Positions 15,599-23,754 of a DNA stretch of 31,438 nt are shown piece after piece. The position numbers and the translations under genes were made by a program. Where the stretch lies: contig CAZUZO010000024.1 in NCBI GenBank assembly GCA_964624765.1, forward strand, positions 1-31,438. Reading direction: 5' to 3'. Source of the stretch: JAGTVB01 sp964624765. GTDB lineage: Bacteria > Pseudomonadota > Gammaproteobacteria > HK1. Position 1 is the first letter of the stretch, and each line of letters opens with the position of its first letter. Below the pieces are notes generated by a model. It was not told the DNA's origin, searched no databases, and worked only from the letters and a program-made list of their open reading frames with translations.

Positions 15599-16222
15599 TC
15601 AGCTGGGGGCGTGCAAACACAGTCGATAGATCGCAAGTTCCCCTAACAGATTTGGGAAAAGACGCATCAGTGGCACTTCTTGGTGTTCGATGTCAACCAC
15701 CGCGCGCTGGAGAACATCGATACCCTTGGCCTGACAGAGCTGCTCGAAATCTCTTAACGTGCACAGATGGATATTTGGCGTGTTATACCATTGATGGGGT
15801 AGGGCCCGAGAGATCGGCATGGCCCCCCTTAGGGCGAGATGCAGACGAGGCTTCCAATGGCCAAAATTCGGGAACGTCACGATGCCCTCGCGCCCGATCC
15901 GAAGCATCTCAAGCAGCAAACGATCGGGAAACCGTACCGCTTGGAGAGTTTGGGTCATGATCACGTAGTCGAACTTGCCAGACCCAAAATCGTGCAAACC
16001 GGCATCCAGATCCGTCTGAATCACATTCACTCCGGTTGCCATACACTGGACAATGTGCTGGTTATCGATTTCCAACCCGTACCCACTCACTCCCCTGTGA
16101 TCACGCAAATACACCAACAACGATCCGTCACCGCAACCAAGGTCCAATACTTGACTACCATGGCGTATCCAACGGCTAATGAGAGCGAGATCATTGCGTA
16201 ATGGATAGGGTTTGCTCACCAT
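15599..16222 (-). CDS. metW: Methionine biosynthesis protein MetW
   Basis: A 207-residue class I methyltransferase-fold protein. SAM-binding motif VLDLGCGDGSLLVYL is followed by GLEIDNQHIVQCMATGVNVIQ and the family-specific GREGIVTFPNFGHWKPRLHL. MetW partners MetX in many proteobacteria; it has been reported to stimulate or stabilise the homoserine acyltransferase, and no methyltransferase reaction is firmly established. The open frame extends 60 codons into metX, but ATG 16222 gives MVSKPYPLRNDL and overlaps the metX TAA as TAATG, a translational coupling. Confidence 0.94.
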   Translation of the reverse strand: MVSKPYPLRNDLALISRWIRHGSQVLDLGCGDGSLLVYLRDHRGVSGYGLEIDNQHIVQCMATGVNVIQTDLDAGLHDFGSGKFDYVIMTQTLQAVRFPDRLLLEMLRIGREGIVTFPNFGHWKPRLHLALRGAMPISRALPHQWYNTPNIHLCTLRDFEQLCQAKGIDVLQRAVVDIEHQEVPLMRLFPNLLGELAIYRLCLHAPS

Positions 16223-17367
16223 TACACATCTCCCGTATCGATGGTCCGCATGTAGCCACTGAACACATCCAAGTAATACGGAATCGGCATGAGGAAAGCG
16301 TCGTGTCCATGGTGTTCTTCCACTTCTGCATAGGCTACATCTACGCCTGCGCTCACCATCGCTCTGACGATTTCCCTTGAGCGCGCGGGAGAAAAACGCC
16401 AATCGCTGCCGAAGGACAGCACTAAACAGCGGGCCCGAACATTGCCGACAGCGGTCGTCAGATCGTTATTAAAGTCGGCGGCGGGATCAAAGTAATCGAG
16501 CGCCTTGGTCATCAGCAAATAAGTGTTTGCATCGAAGCGGCTCACGAAAGAAGAGCCCTGATAACGAAGGTAGCTCTCGACTTGAAATTCCGTATCAAAA
16601 CCGAAACTGAGCACTCCCTCGCGTAATTCCCGACCGAACTTAGCGCGCATGGAGGCATCGGATAAATAGGTGATATGCCCTAGCATGCGTGCCAGCATCA
16701 GGCCGCGCCGAGGGACGGTATCATGCTCATAGTAGCGTCCTTGATGAAAATCCGGATCGGAAAAGATCGCCTGACGAGCCACTTCATTAAACGCGATATT
16801 TTGTGCCGAAAGCTTCGGAGCCGCAGCGATAATGACCGCGTGACGAACCTTGTTCGGAAAATCGATGGCCCACTGCAGCGCTTGCATGCCACCTAAACTA
16901 CCCCCAGCGACAACTGCCCAGCGCTCAATGCCGAGTACCCGAGCCAATTCTGCTTGACTGCGCACCCAATCTCGAACCGTAATGATAGGAAAGTCCGGTC
17001 CAAAAGGCTTGCCCGACTGTGGATTGATGGAATTGGGCCCGGTCGATCCCTTGCAACCTCCAAGATTATTTGAGCAGACCACGAAAAACCGGTTAGTGTC
17101 GATAGGCTTGCCAGGCCCCACGCACGTCTCCCACCAACCCGGCTTCGCATCATCCATGCTATGGTAGCCGGCAACATGATGATCACCGCTCAGAGCGTGG
17201 CAGATGAGGACCGCATTGGAGCGAAAGGCGTTCAGTCGACCGTGGGTCTCATACACCAGGTCATACCCCTGCAGCGTACGTCCACAATCCAGAAACAGCG
17301 GCGCCTCAAAGTGATGCAGCTGTGGGGCAACCAGACCGGCCGAGTCTGGCGGGATGGTCTTCGGCAT
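16222..17367 (-). CDS. metX: Homoserine O-acyltransferase (MetX type)
   Basis: A 381-residue alpha/beta hydrolase that acylates homoserine at the start of methionine synthesis. The nucleophile elbow AGGSLGGMQALQW places the active serine at 157. The acid is in FGSDWRFSP and the histidine in HGHDAFLMP, and NNLGGCKGSTGP forms the family's oxyanion region. Whether it uses succinyl- or acetyl-CoA cannot be told by eye; proteobacterial MetX encoded with MetW is often succinyl-specific. It lies 44 bases after yggU, and no SAM-responsive RNA is apparent in that gap. Confidence 0.95.
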   Translation of the reverse strand: MPKTIPPDSAGLVAPQLHHFEAPLFLDCGRTLQGYDLVYETHGRLNAFRSNAVLICHALSGDHHVAGYHSMDDAKPGWWETCVGPGKPIDTNRFFVVCSNNLGGCKGSTGPNSINPQSGKPFGPDFPIITVRDWVRSQAELARVLGIERWAVVAGGSLGGMQALQWAIDFPNKVRHAVIIAAAPKLSAQNIAFNEVARQAIFSDPDFHQGRYYEHDTVPRRGLMLARMLGHITYLSDASMRAKFGRELREGVLSFGFDTEFQVESYLRYQGSSFVSRFDANTYLLMTKALDYFDPAADFNNDLTTAVGNVRARCLVLSFGSDWRFSPARSREIVRAMVSAGVDVAYAEVEEHHGHDAFLMPIPYYLDVFSGYMRTIDTGDV

Positions 17368-17411
17368 CGCACTTCCTTACGGGATTCTACGGGAGGGTGT
17401 CTCTTTTGTTG

Positions 17412-17741
17412 TTAAGTGATTTCGCCGGCCAAGCGATGCTCAGGTGTTTGGCAGCATGCCGAGAACCAGTCTGGAAAGACTTGAGGTCTGTCGATGGCTA
17501 CGCGTTTATCTCTACCATGTTTACCCGTTTGCATCGTTACGGCCGAAAGCGGAACCCGAAACTCCTTCGCCAACATCCTCATGAGGCAACAATTCGCTTG
17601 TCCCTCGATGGGTGCACCCACTACACGTACCGTAAGCCGCTCCCCCTGGGTTGCAGCGATCTCATTGCGGTTTGATCGCGCCTGAACGCGCACCCTTAGG
17701 ACCAACGTATCGTGCTCCCAAGACCACCAACAGATACTCAA
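17412..17741 (-). CDS. yggU: DUF167 protein YggU
   Basis: A 109-residue DUF167 family protein. The core reads LVLRVRVQARSNRNEI, then GERLTVRVVGAPIEGQANCCL and LAKEFRVPLSAV, the typical alpha/beta fold sequence. Function is unknown. The only good start is TTG at 17741, which overlaps the yggT TGA (TTGA), consistent with translational coupling. The C-terminal 25 residues extend beyond the core and are not conserved in sequences I remember. Confidence 0.88.
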   Translation of the reverse strand: MSICWWSWEHDTLVLRVRVQARSNRNEIAATQGERLTVRVVGAPIEGQANCCLMRMLAKEFRVPLSAVTMQTGKHGRDKRVAIDRPQVFPDWFSACCQTPEHRLAGEIT

Positions 17742-18313
17742 AGCAATCCCCTCCCCATATCAGAAATGGGCGCCACCACCAGATAAGACCCAAGCTGTAA
17801 CGCGATGATAACCACCAGTGGTGACAGATCCAGACCCGAAATCGGAGGAATCAACCGACGGGCAGGCGCTAATAACGGCTCATTCAGGCTGTAAAGCAGG
17901 CTGGTGATCGGATTGTAGGCACCAGGATTCACCCAACTGATAATCACTTGTATCAGGATACTAAAGAAAAAAACACTTAATACCAATGAAAGCAATTTCG
18001 CTACAGACAGCACCAATAGCCCAATAACATTTGGCGTGCCACCGATGATACTGTAGGTTAACCATAACTCCACCATTTGCAGTAGCGACATCAAAATCAC
18101 CGCAGCCAGATCGATGCCGCCCATTCCAGGAACGACACGCCGTAGCGGCAACAAAAGAGGGTTAGTCACGCGTACGACGAACTGAGCAAATGGATTGTAG
18201 AAGTCCGCCCGAGTCAACTGAAATAGAAAACGCAGCATCACGGCGAGTATGTACAGCCCAAAAAGGGTGGAAATCAAAAAAGTGGCTGCATTGCCTGCAT
18301 AGGGATTGACCAT
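17738..18313 (-). CDS. yggT: YggT family integral membrane protein
   Basis: A 191-residue inner-membrane protein with two tandem YGGT domains. Each domain has a pair of hydrophobic helices around a conserved NPLLLPLRRVVPGMGGIDL (first) or EPLLAPARRLIPPISGLDLSP (second) segment. The role is not established; homologues lie beside proC in many bacteria. Its ATG directly follows the proC TAA. Confidence 0.93.
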   Translation of the reverse strand: MVNPYAGNAATFLISTLFGLYILAVMLRFLFQLTRADFYNPFAQFVVRVTNPLLLPLRRVVPGMGGIDLAAVILMSLLQMVELWLTYSIIGGTPNVIGLLVLSVAKLLSLVLSVFFFSILIQVIISWVNPGAYNPITSLLYSLNEPLLAPARRLIPPISGLDLSPLVVIIALQLGSYLVVAPISDMGRGLL

Positions 18314-19147
18314 TTACTTCCCTCCGTACAACCTCCCTAGTTCTACCGCCCGCTCACGAGCACGAGTCAAGGCCTCGACGAAAACCTGCTCGAGACCCGC
18401 CTGCTGCAGAACCTTCAAGGCCTGTTCGGTGGTTCCACCCGCCGAGGTGACGCGGGATCGAAGCATGGAGGGCGGCTCTGCACTCTCCAACGCCATCTTC
18501 GCCGCGCCAAAAGCCGTCTGCAGCGTCAACAAGTGCGCCATCTCGCGCGATAAGCCCAGTTGCTCTCCGGCGCTCGCCATCAGTTCCATCCATAAGAAAA
18601 GGTAGGCCGGTCCACTTCCCGACAGCGCCGTGACCGCATCCAACATGTCTTCGTCTTCGAACCACAGCGTGATACCGACGGCCCTTAGGATCGACTCCGC
18701 TCGGTCACGTTGAGACTCACTAACGAACGGGTTGGCATACAAAGCAGCCGCTCCGCTTCGCACCAGGGCCGGCGTATTGGGCATAGCTCGCACCACCGCC
18801 GCGTCATAACTCAACCAACGGCGAATATCCGGTTCGCGCACCCCAGCCGCGATCGATACAACCAATGGCTGAGGATGTTGCTGCCGAAGAGTCAAAGCCA
18901 CGCCCCGTACGACAGAAGCTAACACCTGGGGCTTGACACATAACACCACCGTGGCGCCATGTTGAACTGCCTCACTATTATCGTGAGTGACACGCACACC
19001 AAACTGGGTCCGCAGGTATTGCTGCTGAGTCGGACTCGGCTCAGCGACCCAAATACGCTCGGCTTTCCAACCATCATCGATAAGCCCAGCGATCAGGCTC
19101 GTCGCCATACTCCCACCACCCAAAAAAACAAGCACATCTTCTGTCAT
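18314..19147 (-). CDS. proC: Pyrroline-5-carboxylate reductase
   Basis: A 277-residue ProC reducing pyrroline-5-carboxylate to proline with NAD(P)H. The Rossmann motif FLGGGSMATSLIAGL is at the N-terminus. VVRAMPNTPALVRSGAAAL and the signature LSGSGPAYLFLWMELM follow, and SRVTSAGGTTEQALKVL closes the active site. It heads the proC-yggT-yggU-metX-metW run. yggS normally lies immediately upstream on the same strand, but here a Sel1-repeat gene of opposite orientation separates them. Confidence 0.97.
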   Translation of the reverse strand: MTEDVLVFLGGGSMATSLIAGLIDDGWKAERIWVAEPSPTQQQYLRTQFGVRVTHDNSEAVQHGATVVLCVKPQVLASVVRGVALTLRQQHPQPLVVSIAAGVREPDIRRWLSYDAAVVRAMPNTPALVRSGAAALYANPFVSESQRDRAESILRAVGITLWFEDEDMLDAVTALSGSGPAYLFLWMELMASAGEQLGLSREMAHLLTLQTAFGAAKMALESAEPPSMLRSRVTSAGGTTEQALKVLQQAGLEQVFVEALTRARERAVELGRLYGGK

Positions 19148-19269
19148 GGACGATAACGAAAAACCGTGAAGGTATGATTAGCGAATTACTGACAGCCATG
19201 CCGATCGAGTCCCCAGCAGCCATCGGGTCCCAGCTGGCATCGATCCTGCGTTCTAGTCATGGCCACCAA

Positions 19270-19355
19270 CCCATCTCCCTTTTGTACACTCCGGTTGCTT
19301 GCCACCGTGCGCCTGGCAATTCCGGCGCTCGTGACGTCTTTAAAGCAGCCTGGCA
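19270..19355 (+). repeat. Family B element, right half remnant
   Basis: TTTTGTACACTCCGGTTGCTTGCCACCGTGCGCC (read in two parts against the complete copy) and TTCCGGCGCTCGTGAC match family B. The diverged right end TCTTTAAAGCAGCCT matches its terminal repeat. The middle hairpin part is missing. It ends 10 bases before the ATG of the Sel1 lipoprotein and so forms its immediate upstream region. Confidence 0.65.
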
Positions 19356-19365
19356 GAGACTTCAA

Positions 19366-20094
19366 ATGACAATCCAGTGTCAATCGGCTAATGCGCATGC
19401 TCCGAACCGCCCGCCACTTGTGTGGTGGGCACGTCTGGCAGGGATGACTGCTGGCTCAATCTTCATGCTTTCCTGCAGTACGACCTCGGGAGAAAAACCC
19501 CTATTGGCGCAAAACGCCCTCACCGCGACTAGCAGCATCCCGCACATGGAAGCACTGGAACTTGACACGCTGCGGTCGCACGCGCTGGCGGGCAATGCCG
19601 AAGCCCAGTATCACTTGGCAAAGCGGTATGCCACCAACGACACCACCCACCGCGACTATGTTCAGGCAGGGCACTGGTGGTACCGAGCGGCACAACAGGG
19701 TCTCGCCAAGGCCCAATATGCATTAGGTATTCTGTATGCCAATGGCCACGGTGTAAAAACAGATTACACACAAGCCGTGTATTGGTATCGGCAAGCAGCC
19801 GAGCAGGGGCTGGCACAAGCCCAATACAATCTTGGAACCCATTACTGGCTTGGGGAAGGCGTCCCCAGAGATCCTGTCGCTGCGGTGAGCTGGTTGCATC
19901 AAGCCGCCGACCAAGGTATCCCGCAAGCTCAATACAATCTTGCTCGACTCCTTGAAAAAGGCATCGGTGCGCCCCAAGACTTGGAAGCAGCGAGAGAATG
20001 GGATACGCGGGCTGCCGCCCAAGGCTTAGCGGCAGCCCAGCACCACCTGCGAACGGCGCTAGACACCTTGGATCGAAAGCCAGCGAACCCCTGA
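19366..20094 (+). CDS. Sel1-repeat lipoprotein
   Basis: A 242-residue protein with an N-terminal hydrophobic segment and a lipobox-like MLSC (Cys37), so a lipid-anchored envelope protein is likely, though Met-Leu at -3/-2 is not ideal. From about residue 70 there are four 36-residue Sel1 (TPR-like) repeats with the pattern G-x-x-x-AQYxLxxxY...A..WYrxAAxQ, plus a partial fifth (GLAAAQHHLR). Such repeats serve as protein-binding scaffolds; no partner can be named. The open frame reaches back to 19174 through the family B remnant; ATG 19366 is chosen because it lies outside the repeat. It interrupts the usual yggS-proC junction in the opposite direction. Confidence 0.8.
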   Translation: MTIQCQSANAHAPNRPPLVWWARLAGMTAGSIFMLSCSTTSGEKPLLAQNALTATSSIPHMEALELDTLRSHALAGNAEAQYHLAKRYATNDTTHRDYVQAGHWWYRAAQQGLAKAQYALGILYANGHGVKTDYTQAVYWYRQAAEQGLAQAQYNLGTHYWLGEGVPRDPVAAVSWLHQAADQGIPQAQYNLARLLEKGIGAPQDLEAAREWDTRAAAQGLAAAQHHLRTALDTLDRKPANP

Positions 20095-20135
20095 TAGCGA
20101 ACAACCGCCTAACGAGCTGCTGTCAACAACTACGC

Positions 20136-20182
20136 TCAACATCGCTGCCGACGATTTTCCGGCGCCCGCGACATTGATCTGA
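20136..20182 (+). repeat. Possible family B remnant after the Sel1 gene
   Basis: The stretch with TGCCGACGATTTT followed by CCGGCGCCCGCGACATT and CTGACAG resembles the last third of family B (CCGACGATTTTGTCGCC, CCGGCGCTCGTGA, GAAACAG), with deletions. The match is short and could be overinterpreted. If real, it places B fragments on both sides of the Sel1 gene. Confidence 0.4.
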
Positions 20183-20187
20183 CAGTT

Positions 20188-20886
20188 CTACGGTTTGTTT
20201 GGATCACGCGGCCCAAAGATCGCCGTACCGATGCGGACCATCGTGGAACCTTCAGCGATGGCCGCCTCCCAATCACCACTCATACCCATGGAGAGGGTAT
20301 CGAGCCTCAAACCCCGGGCATCGAATTCCCCTAACAGCTCCCGCAGAGGGCGAAACGCTAGCCGCTGAGACTCGATGTCTCCCATTGGCTGGGCAATCGT
20401 CATCAAGCCCCTTAACTCAAGTCTGGGCAACTCGGCCACCCGTAGTCCAAGATCGAACGCCTCCTCTGGTCTCACCCCCGCTTTGCCACCCTCCGGGTTT
20501 AAGTTTACCTGCAAACAGACGCTAAGGGGAGCGCAAGTTGAGTCACGCTGCTCACTTAGCCGGCGAGCTATCTTCAACCGGTCAATGCTGTGAACCCAAT
20601 GGAACCGGTTTGCGATGAAGCGGGTCTTGTTTGCCTGAATTCGGCCAATGAAATGCCAGCGCAGATCATCCAGGTCCCGCAACTCATCCAGCTTAATGAT
20701 GGCTTCCTGCACGTAACTCTCACCGAAGTCGATCTGCCCAACCCTATGCGCTTCTCGCGCAGCACTGGCAGGCTTGCCTTTACTGACCGCAAGGAGAACG
20801 ACGCTACCCGATGCTCGGTGGAAACGCATCTCAGCACTGGCGATTCTCTGCCTTACCGACCGTAAGGCAACCTCGATTGATGGCAT
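20188..20886 (-). CDS. yggS: YggS/PLPBP family pyridoxal phosphate homeostasis protein
   Basis: A 232-residue fold-type III PLP-binding protein. LLAVSKGKP carries the PLP lysine (Lys36), followed by FGESYVQEA, WHFIGRIQANKTR and the C-terminal phosphate site SMGMSGDWEAAIAEGSTMVRIGTAIFG. The family has no known enzyme activity and maintains vitamin B6 and amino acid balance. ATG 20886 gives the normal MPSIEVALRSVRQRI start. It is divergent from pilT, as in Pseudomonas. Confidence 0.95.
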   Translation of the reverse strand: MPSIEVALRSVRQRIASAEMRFHRASGSVVLLAVSKGKPASAAREAHRVGQIDFGESYVQEAIIKLDELRDLDDLRWHFIGRIQANKTRFIANRFHWVHSIDRLKIARRLSEQRDSTCAPLSVCLQVNLNPEGGKAGVRPEEAFDLGLRVAELPRLELRGLMTIAQPMGDIESQRLAFRPLRELLGEFDARGLRLDTLSMGMSGDWEAAIAEGSTMVRIGTAIFGPRDPNKP

Positions 20887-21449
20887 TGAACACACCGATT
20901 AGGTTACCCAAGGATTGCCGAGATTCTCCCTCGATCCCCCTTATCCTCAGTCATCTGGCTCATTGTCGTCGACTTCATCCCCCGTCGACAACCGGTAGTG
21001 CGAGGGGGGCCGCTTCGGCGATCTTTCCTCTCTTACCCTGGTGTCGGGATCGACCGCTTGGCGACAAGAACACTTGTGCCGATAGCCGTGTTGGCTCAGA
21101 GCTCGTGAAAAAACCTGCTCCACAACCCGATAGCGGCGTTGGGTGCTGCTCGCTCCTCGCCTATCTATCTGATAGGTCTCTCGGCTTCGCGCCGTCCGCC
21201 TGGCTCTCGGGCTGCTCACTACGGTCCTTTGATAACCTCTCACCGGTGGCATCCCTGTCGGACACACAGGCCGGGCAAAGCATTCTTGACCCCCTCAGAA
21301 TTCAGGGCCGATTCTACGCTCCCAGGAACGACTCTGCCAAAACGATGGCCTTGACGGGAACCCAGCTTCGCAACGGCTTCCAACCCGCGTCATTCTCATG
21401 CCAACCGGCAACCGGAGCAGACAGTTACGATTAAATCGAGGATCGTTGC
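20887..21449. promoter_or_regulatory. Divergent yggS/pilT intergenic region
   Basis: The gap of about 560 bases contains a family A element (21095-21242) and probably both promoters, though I could not identify a clear -35/-10 or sigma-54 site. Near yggS there is an inverted repeat, TTGTCGTCG (20963-20971) and CGTCGACAA (20983-20991), with one mismatch; it is a candidate regulator site only. A GAGGA at 21438-21442 is the pilT ribosome binding site. Confidence 0.4.
21095..21242 (-). repeat. Family A element, reverse orientation, upstream of pilT
   Basis: The reverse complement begins TGAGAGGTTATC, continues CCCGAGAGCCAGGCGGACGG, and ATCAGATAGATAGGCGAGGA, and ends TTTTTTCACGAGCTCTGAG. It matches the complete copy after tatC over its whole length. 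The ends pair less well than in that copy. Confidence 0.85.
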
Positions 21450-22484
21450 ATGGATATTGGAGAGCTGCTTGCCTTTGGCGTCAAGAACCGCTGCTCTGAC
21501 TTACATCTATCAGCCGGTCTACCTCCGATGATACGAGTCGACGGCGATATCCGTCGTATTAATGTCCCGCCACTCGATCATAAGGCCGTGCATGGGCTGG
21601 TGTACGATATTATGAACGATAAGCAGCGTAAGGAGTACGAGGAATTTCTGGAAACGGACTTCTCCTTTGAGATTTCCGGACTTGCTCGTTTCCGTGTCAA
21701 TGCCTTCACCCAGAACCGCGGCGCAGGTGCCGTGTTCCGCACCATCCCTTCGGAAATACTCTCTCTCGACGACCTCCACGCACCCGCCATCTTTAGACAA
21801 ATCGCCGACTATCCACGGGGCGTAGTTCTCGTGACGGGCCCCACCGGTAGCGGCAAATCCACCACCCTGGCGGCCATGATTGACCACAAAAATACCACCG
21901 AATACGGGCACATCTTGACCGTTGAAGATCCGATCGAATTTGTGCACCAAAGCAAGAAATGTCTCATCAATCAACGCGAAATACATCGCGACACCCTGGG
22001 CTTCAACGAGGCACTGCGATCGGCGCTGCGCGAGGACCCCGACGTTATCCTGGTCGGCGAAATGCGCGATCTGGAAACCATCCGCCTCGCTCTGACGGCT
22101 GCTGAGACAGGTCACTTGGTGTTCGGGACACTACACACGAGCTCAGCTGCCAAAACCATCGACCGCATTGTCGACGTGTTTCCAGCTGCGGAAAAGGACA
22201 TGATTCGAGCAATGCTCTCAGAGTCGCTGCGGGCCGTCATCTCTCAAACCTTGCTAAAGAAGAACGGCGGGGGCCGTGTGGCAGCCCATGAAATCATGAT
22301 AGGCACTCCGGCCGTGCGGAATCTCATCCGCGAAAACAAGATCGCGCAGATGTACTCGGCGATCCAGACCGGCCAACAACATGGCATGCAGACCCTCGAT
22401 CAAGATCTGCAACGATTGCTCCGCGAAGGCGTCGTTTCCCGCAACGAAGCACGCGCCAAGGCGGTCAATAAAGAGGCCTTTTAG
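21450..22484 (+). CDS. pilT: Type IV pilus retraction ATPase PilT
   Basis: A 344-residue hexameric ATPase that depolymerises type IV pili to power twitching, attachment and DNA uptake. Walker A is GPTGSGKST (130-138), the Asp box ILTVEDPIEF (155-164), Walker B VILVGEMRD (199-207, Glu204) and the His box TGHLVFGTLHT (220-230). The retraction-specific C-terminal motif appears as AVRNLIRENKIAQMYSAIQ, close to the AIRNLIRE of PilT, which marks this as PilT proper rather than PilU. GAGGA seven bases before ATG 21450 fixes the start. pilU follows after 27 bases. Confidence 0.97.
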   Translation: MDIGELLAFGVKNRCSDLHLSAGLPPMIRVDGDIRRINVPPLDHKAVHGLVYDIMNDKQRKEYEEFLETDFSFEISGLARFRVNAFTQNRGAGAVFRTIPSEILSLDDLHAPAIFRQIADYPRGVVLVTGPTGSGKSTTLAAMIDHKNTTEYGHILTVEDPIEFVHQSKKCLINQREIHRDTLGFNEALRSALREDPDVILVGEMRDLETIRLALTAAETGHLVFGTLHTSSAAKTIDRIVDVFPAAEKDMIRAMLSESLRAVISQTLLKKNGGGRVAAHEIMIGTPAVRNLIRENKIAQMYSAIQTGQQHGMQTLDQDLQRLLREGVVSRNEARAKAVNKEAF

Positions 22485-22511
22485 AGCACCCTCTGCAGGA
22501 GAACGTCGCCC

Positions 22512-23681
22512 ATGGAACGCGACCAAGCCATCAGATTATTGCTGGATCTACTGAAGCTCATGGTCCAAAGGCATGCCTCGGATCTGTTCATCACCGTCGG
22601 CTTCCCACCGGCATTGAAAGTGGATGGCCGGATCACACCTGTCTCCGGCCAACCGCTCAGCGCAGAAAACACGAAGGCCATAACTTATGCGGTCATGAAC
22701 GATCGCCAACTTCGTGAATTCGAGGGCACCAAGGAATGCAATTTTGCTATTTCACCAACCGGTATTGGACGGTTCCGCTGCAATGCTTTCATCCAGCAGG
22801 GCAATCCTGGGCTCGTGGTTCGCACCATCACCACCGAGATCCCGACCATCGACCAGCTGGCACTTCCCGAGATACTCAAAGACATCGTCATGACCAAGCA
22901 TGGTCTCGTGATCATCGTCGGAGGGACGGGAACCGGGAAATCCACGACCTTGGCCGCCATGATCGACTACCGTAATGAAAATACCCAGGGCCATGTCATT
23001 ACCATCGAAGATCCCATCGAGTTTGTCCATCCGCATAAGAACTGCGTGATCATGCAGCGTGAAGTCGGTGTCGACACAGATGACTGGGATATCGCACTGA
23101 AAAACACCTTGCGCCAAGCACCGGATGTGATTTTGTTGGGCGAAATTCGTGACCGCAAAACCATGGAGTTTGGTGTCCAGTTCGCCGAAACCGGGCATCT
23201 GGCGCTCGCCACGTTGCACGCCAACAATGCCAATCAAGCTCTAGACAGAATCATTAACTTCTTCCCAGAGGAACGCAGGCAACAACTGCTGATGGATCTT
23301 TCGGCCACCTTACGGGCTATCGTTTCCCAACGGCTGCTGAAAAAGAGCCGCGGCAACGGACGCATTGCTGCGATCGAGATCTTGTTGAACACCCCCCTGA
23401 TCGCTGATCTGATCCTTAAGGGCGAGCTGCATAACATAAAACCGATCATGCAAAAATCCAATGAACTCGGCATGCGGACTTTTGATCAGGCGCTGTTCGA
23501 GTTGTATGAGGCCGACCAGATAACTTACGACGATGCGTTGCGCCATGCTGACTCCCTCAACGAATTGCGACTACGTATCAAGCTCAAAAGCCAACGCACC
23601 AAAGGCCACCATGCCATGAACGGTCTTGATCATCTCGCCCTCGAGGAATCCGAAGAAAATCAAGGGGTGATCGGGCGCTGA
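22512..23681 (+). CDS. pilU: PilT-dependent retraction ATPase PilU
   Basis: A 389-residue PilT paralogue, which supports retraction under load together with PilT. Walker A is GGTGTGKST, the Asp box VITIEDPIEFVH, Walker B VILLGEIRD and the His box TGHLALATLHANNANQ. The PilU-typical RIINFFPEERRQQLLMDLS and EILLNTPLIADLI are present, while the AIRNLIRE motif is absent. A basic tail and an acidic end (LDHLALEESEEN) are also known from PilU of Pseudomonas. AGGAGA lies upstream of ATG 22512. A third paralogue follows 73 bases on. Confidence 0.93.
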   Translation: MERDQAIRLLLDLLKLMVQRHASDLFITVGFPPALKVDGRITPVSGQPLSAENTKAITYAVMNDRQLREFEGTKECNFAISPTGIGRFRCNAFIQQGNPGLVVRTITTEIPTIDQLALPEILKDIVMTKHGLVIIVGGTGTGKSTTLAAMIDYRNENTQGHVITIEDPIEFVHPHKNCVIMQREVGVDTDDWDIALKNTLRQAPDVILLGEIRDRKTMEFGVQFAETGHLALATLHANNANQALDRIINFFPEERRQQLLMDLSATLRAIVSQRLLKKSRGNGRIAAIEILLNTPLIADLILKGELHNIKPIMQKSNELGMRTFDQALFELYEADQITYDDALRHADSLNELRLRIKLKSQRTKGHHAMNGLDHLALEESEENQGVIGR

Positions 23682-23754
23682 TCGGGGTTGCATCATGAAC
23701 TGGATCCAGCACTGTCAGCCGAAGCGGCTATAGGTCCGCTGAGGAGCCGCTCAC

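Noticed and set aside
14859..15629. 256-codon serine- and arginine-rich frame on the plus strand
   Set aside because: It is the complement of the glutamate- and lysine-rich coiled-coil gene; its low complexity follows from that.
17368..17411. Possible SAM riboswitch upstream of metX
   Set aside because: The gap is only 44 bases and metX sits inside a run of genes on the same strand; there is no room for a known SAM-binding RNA.
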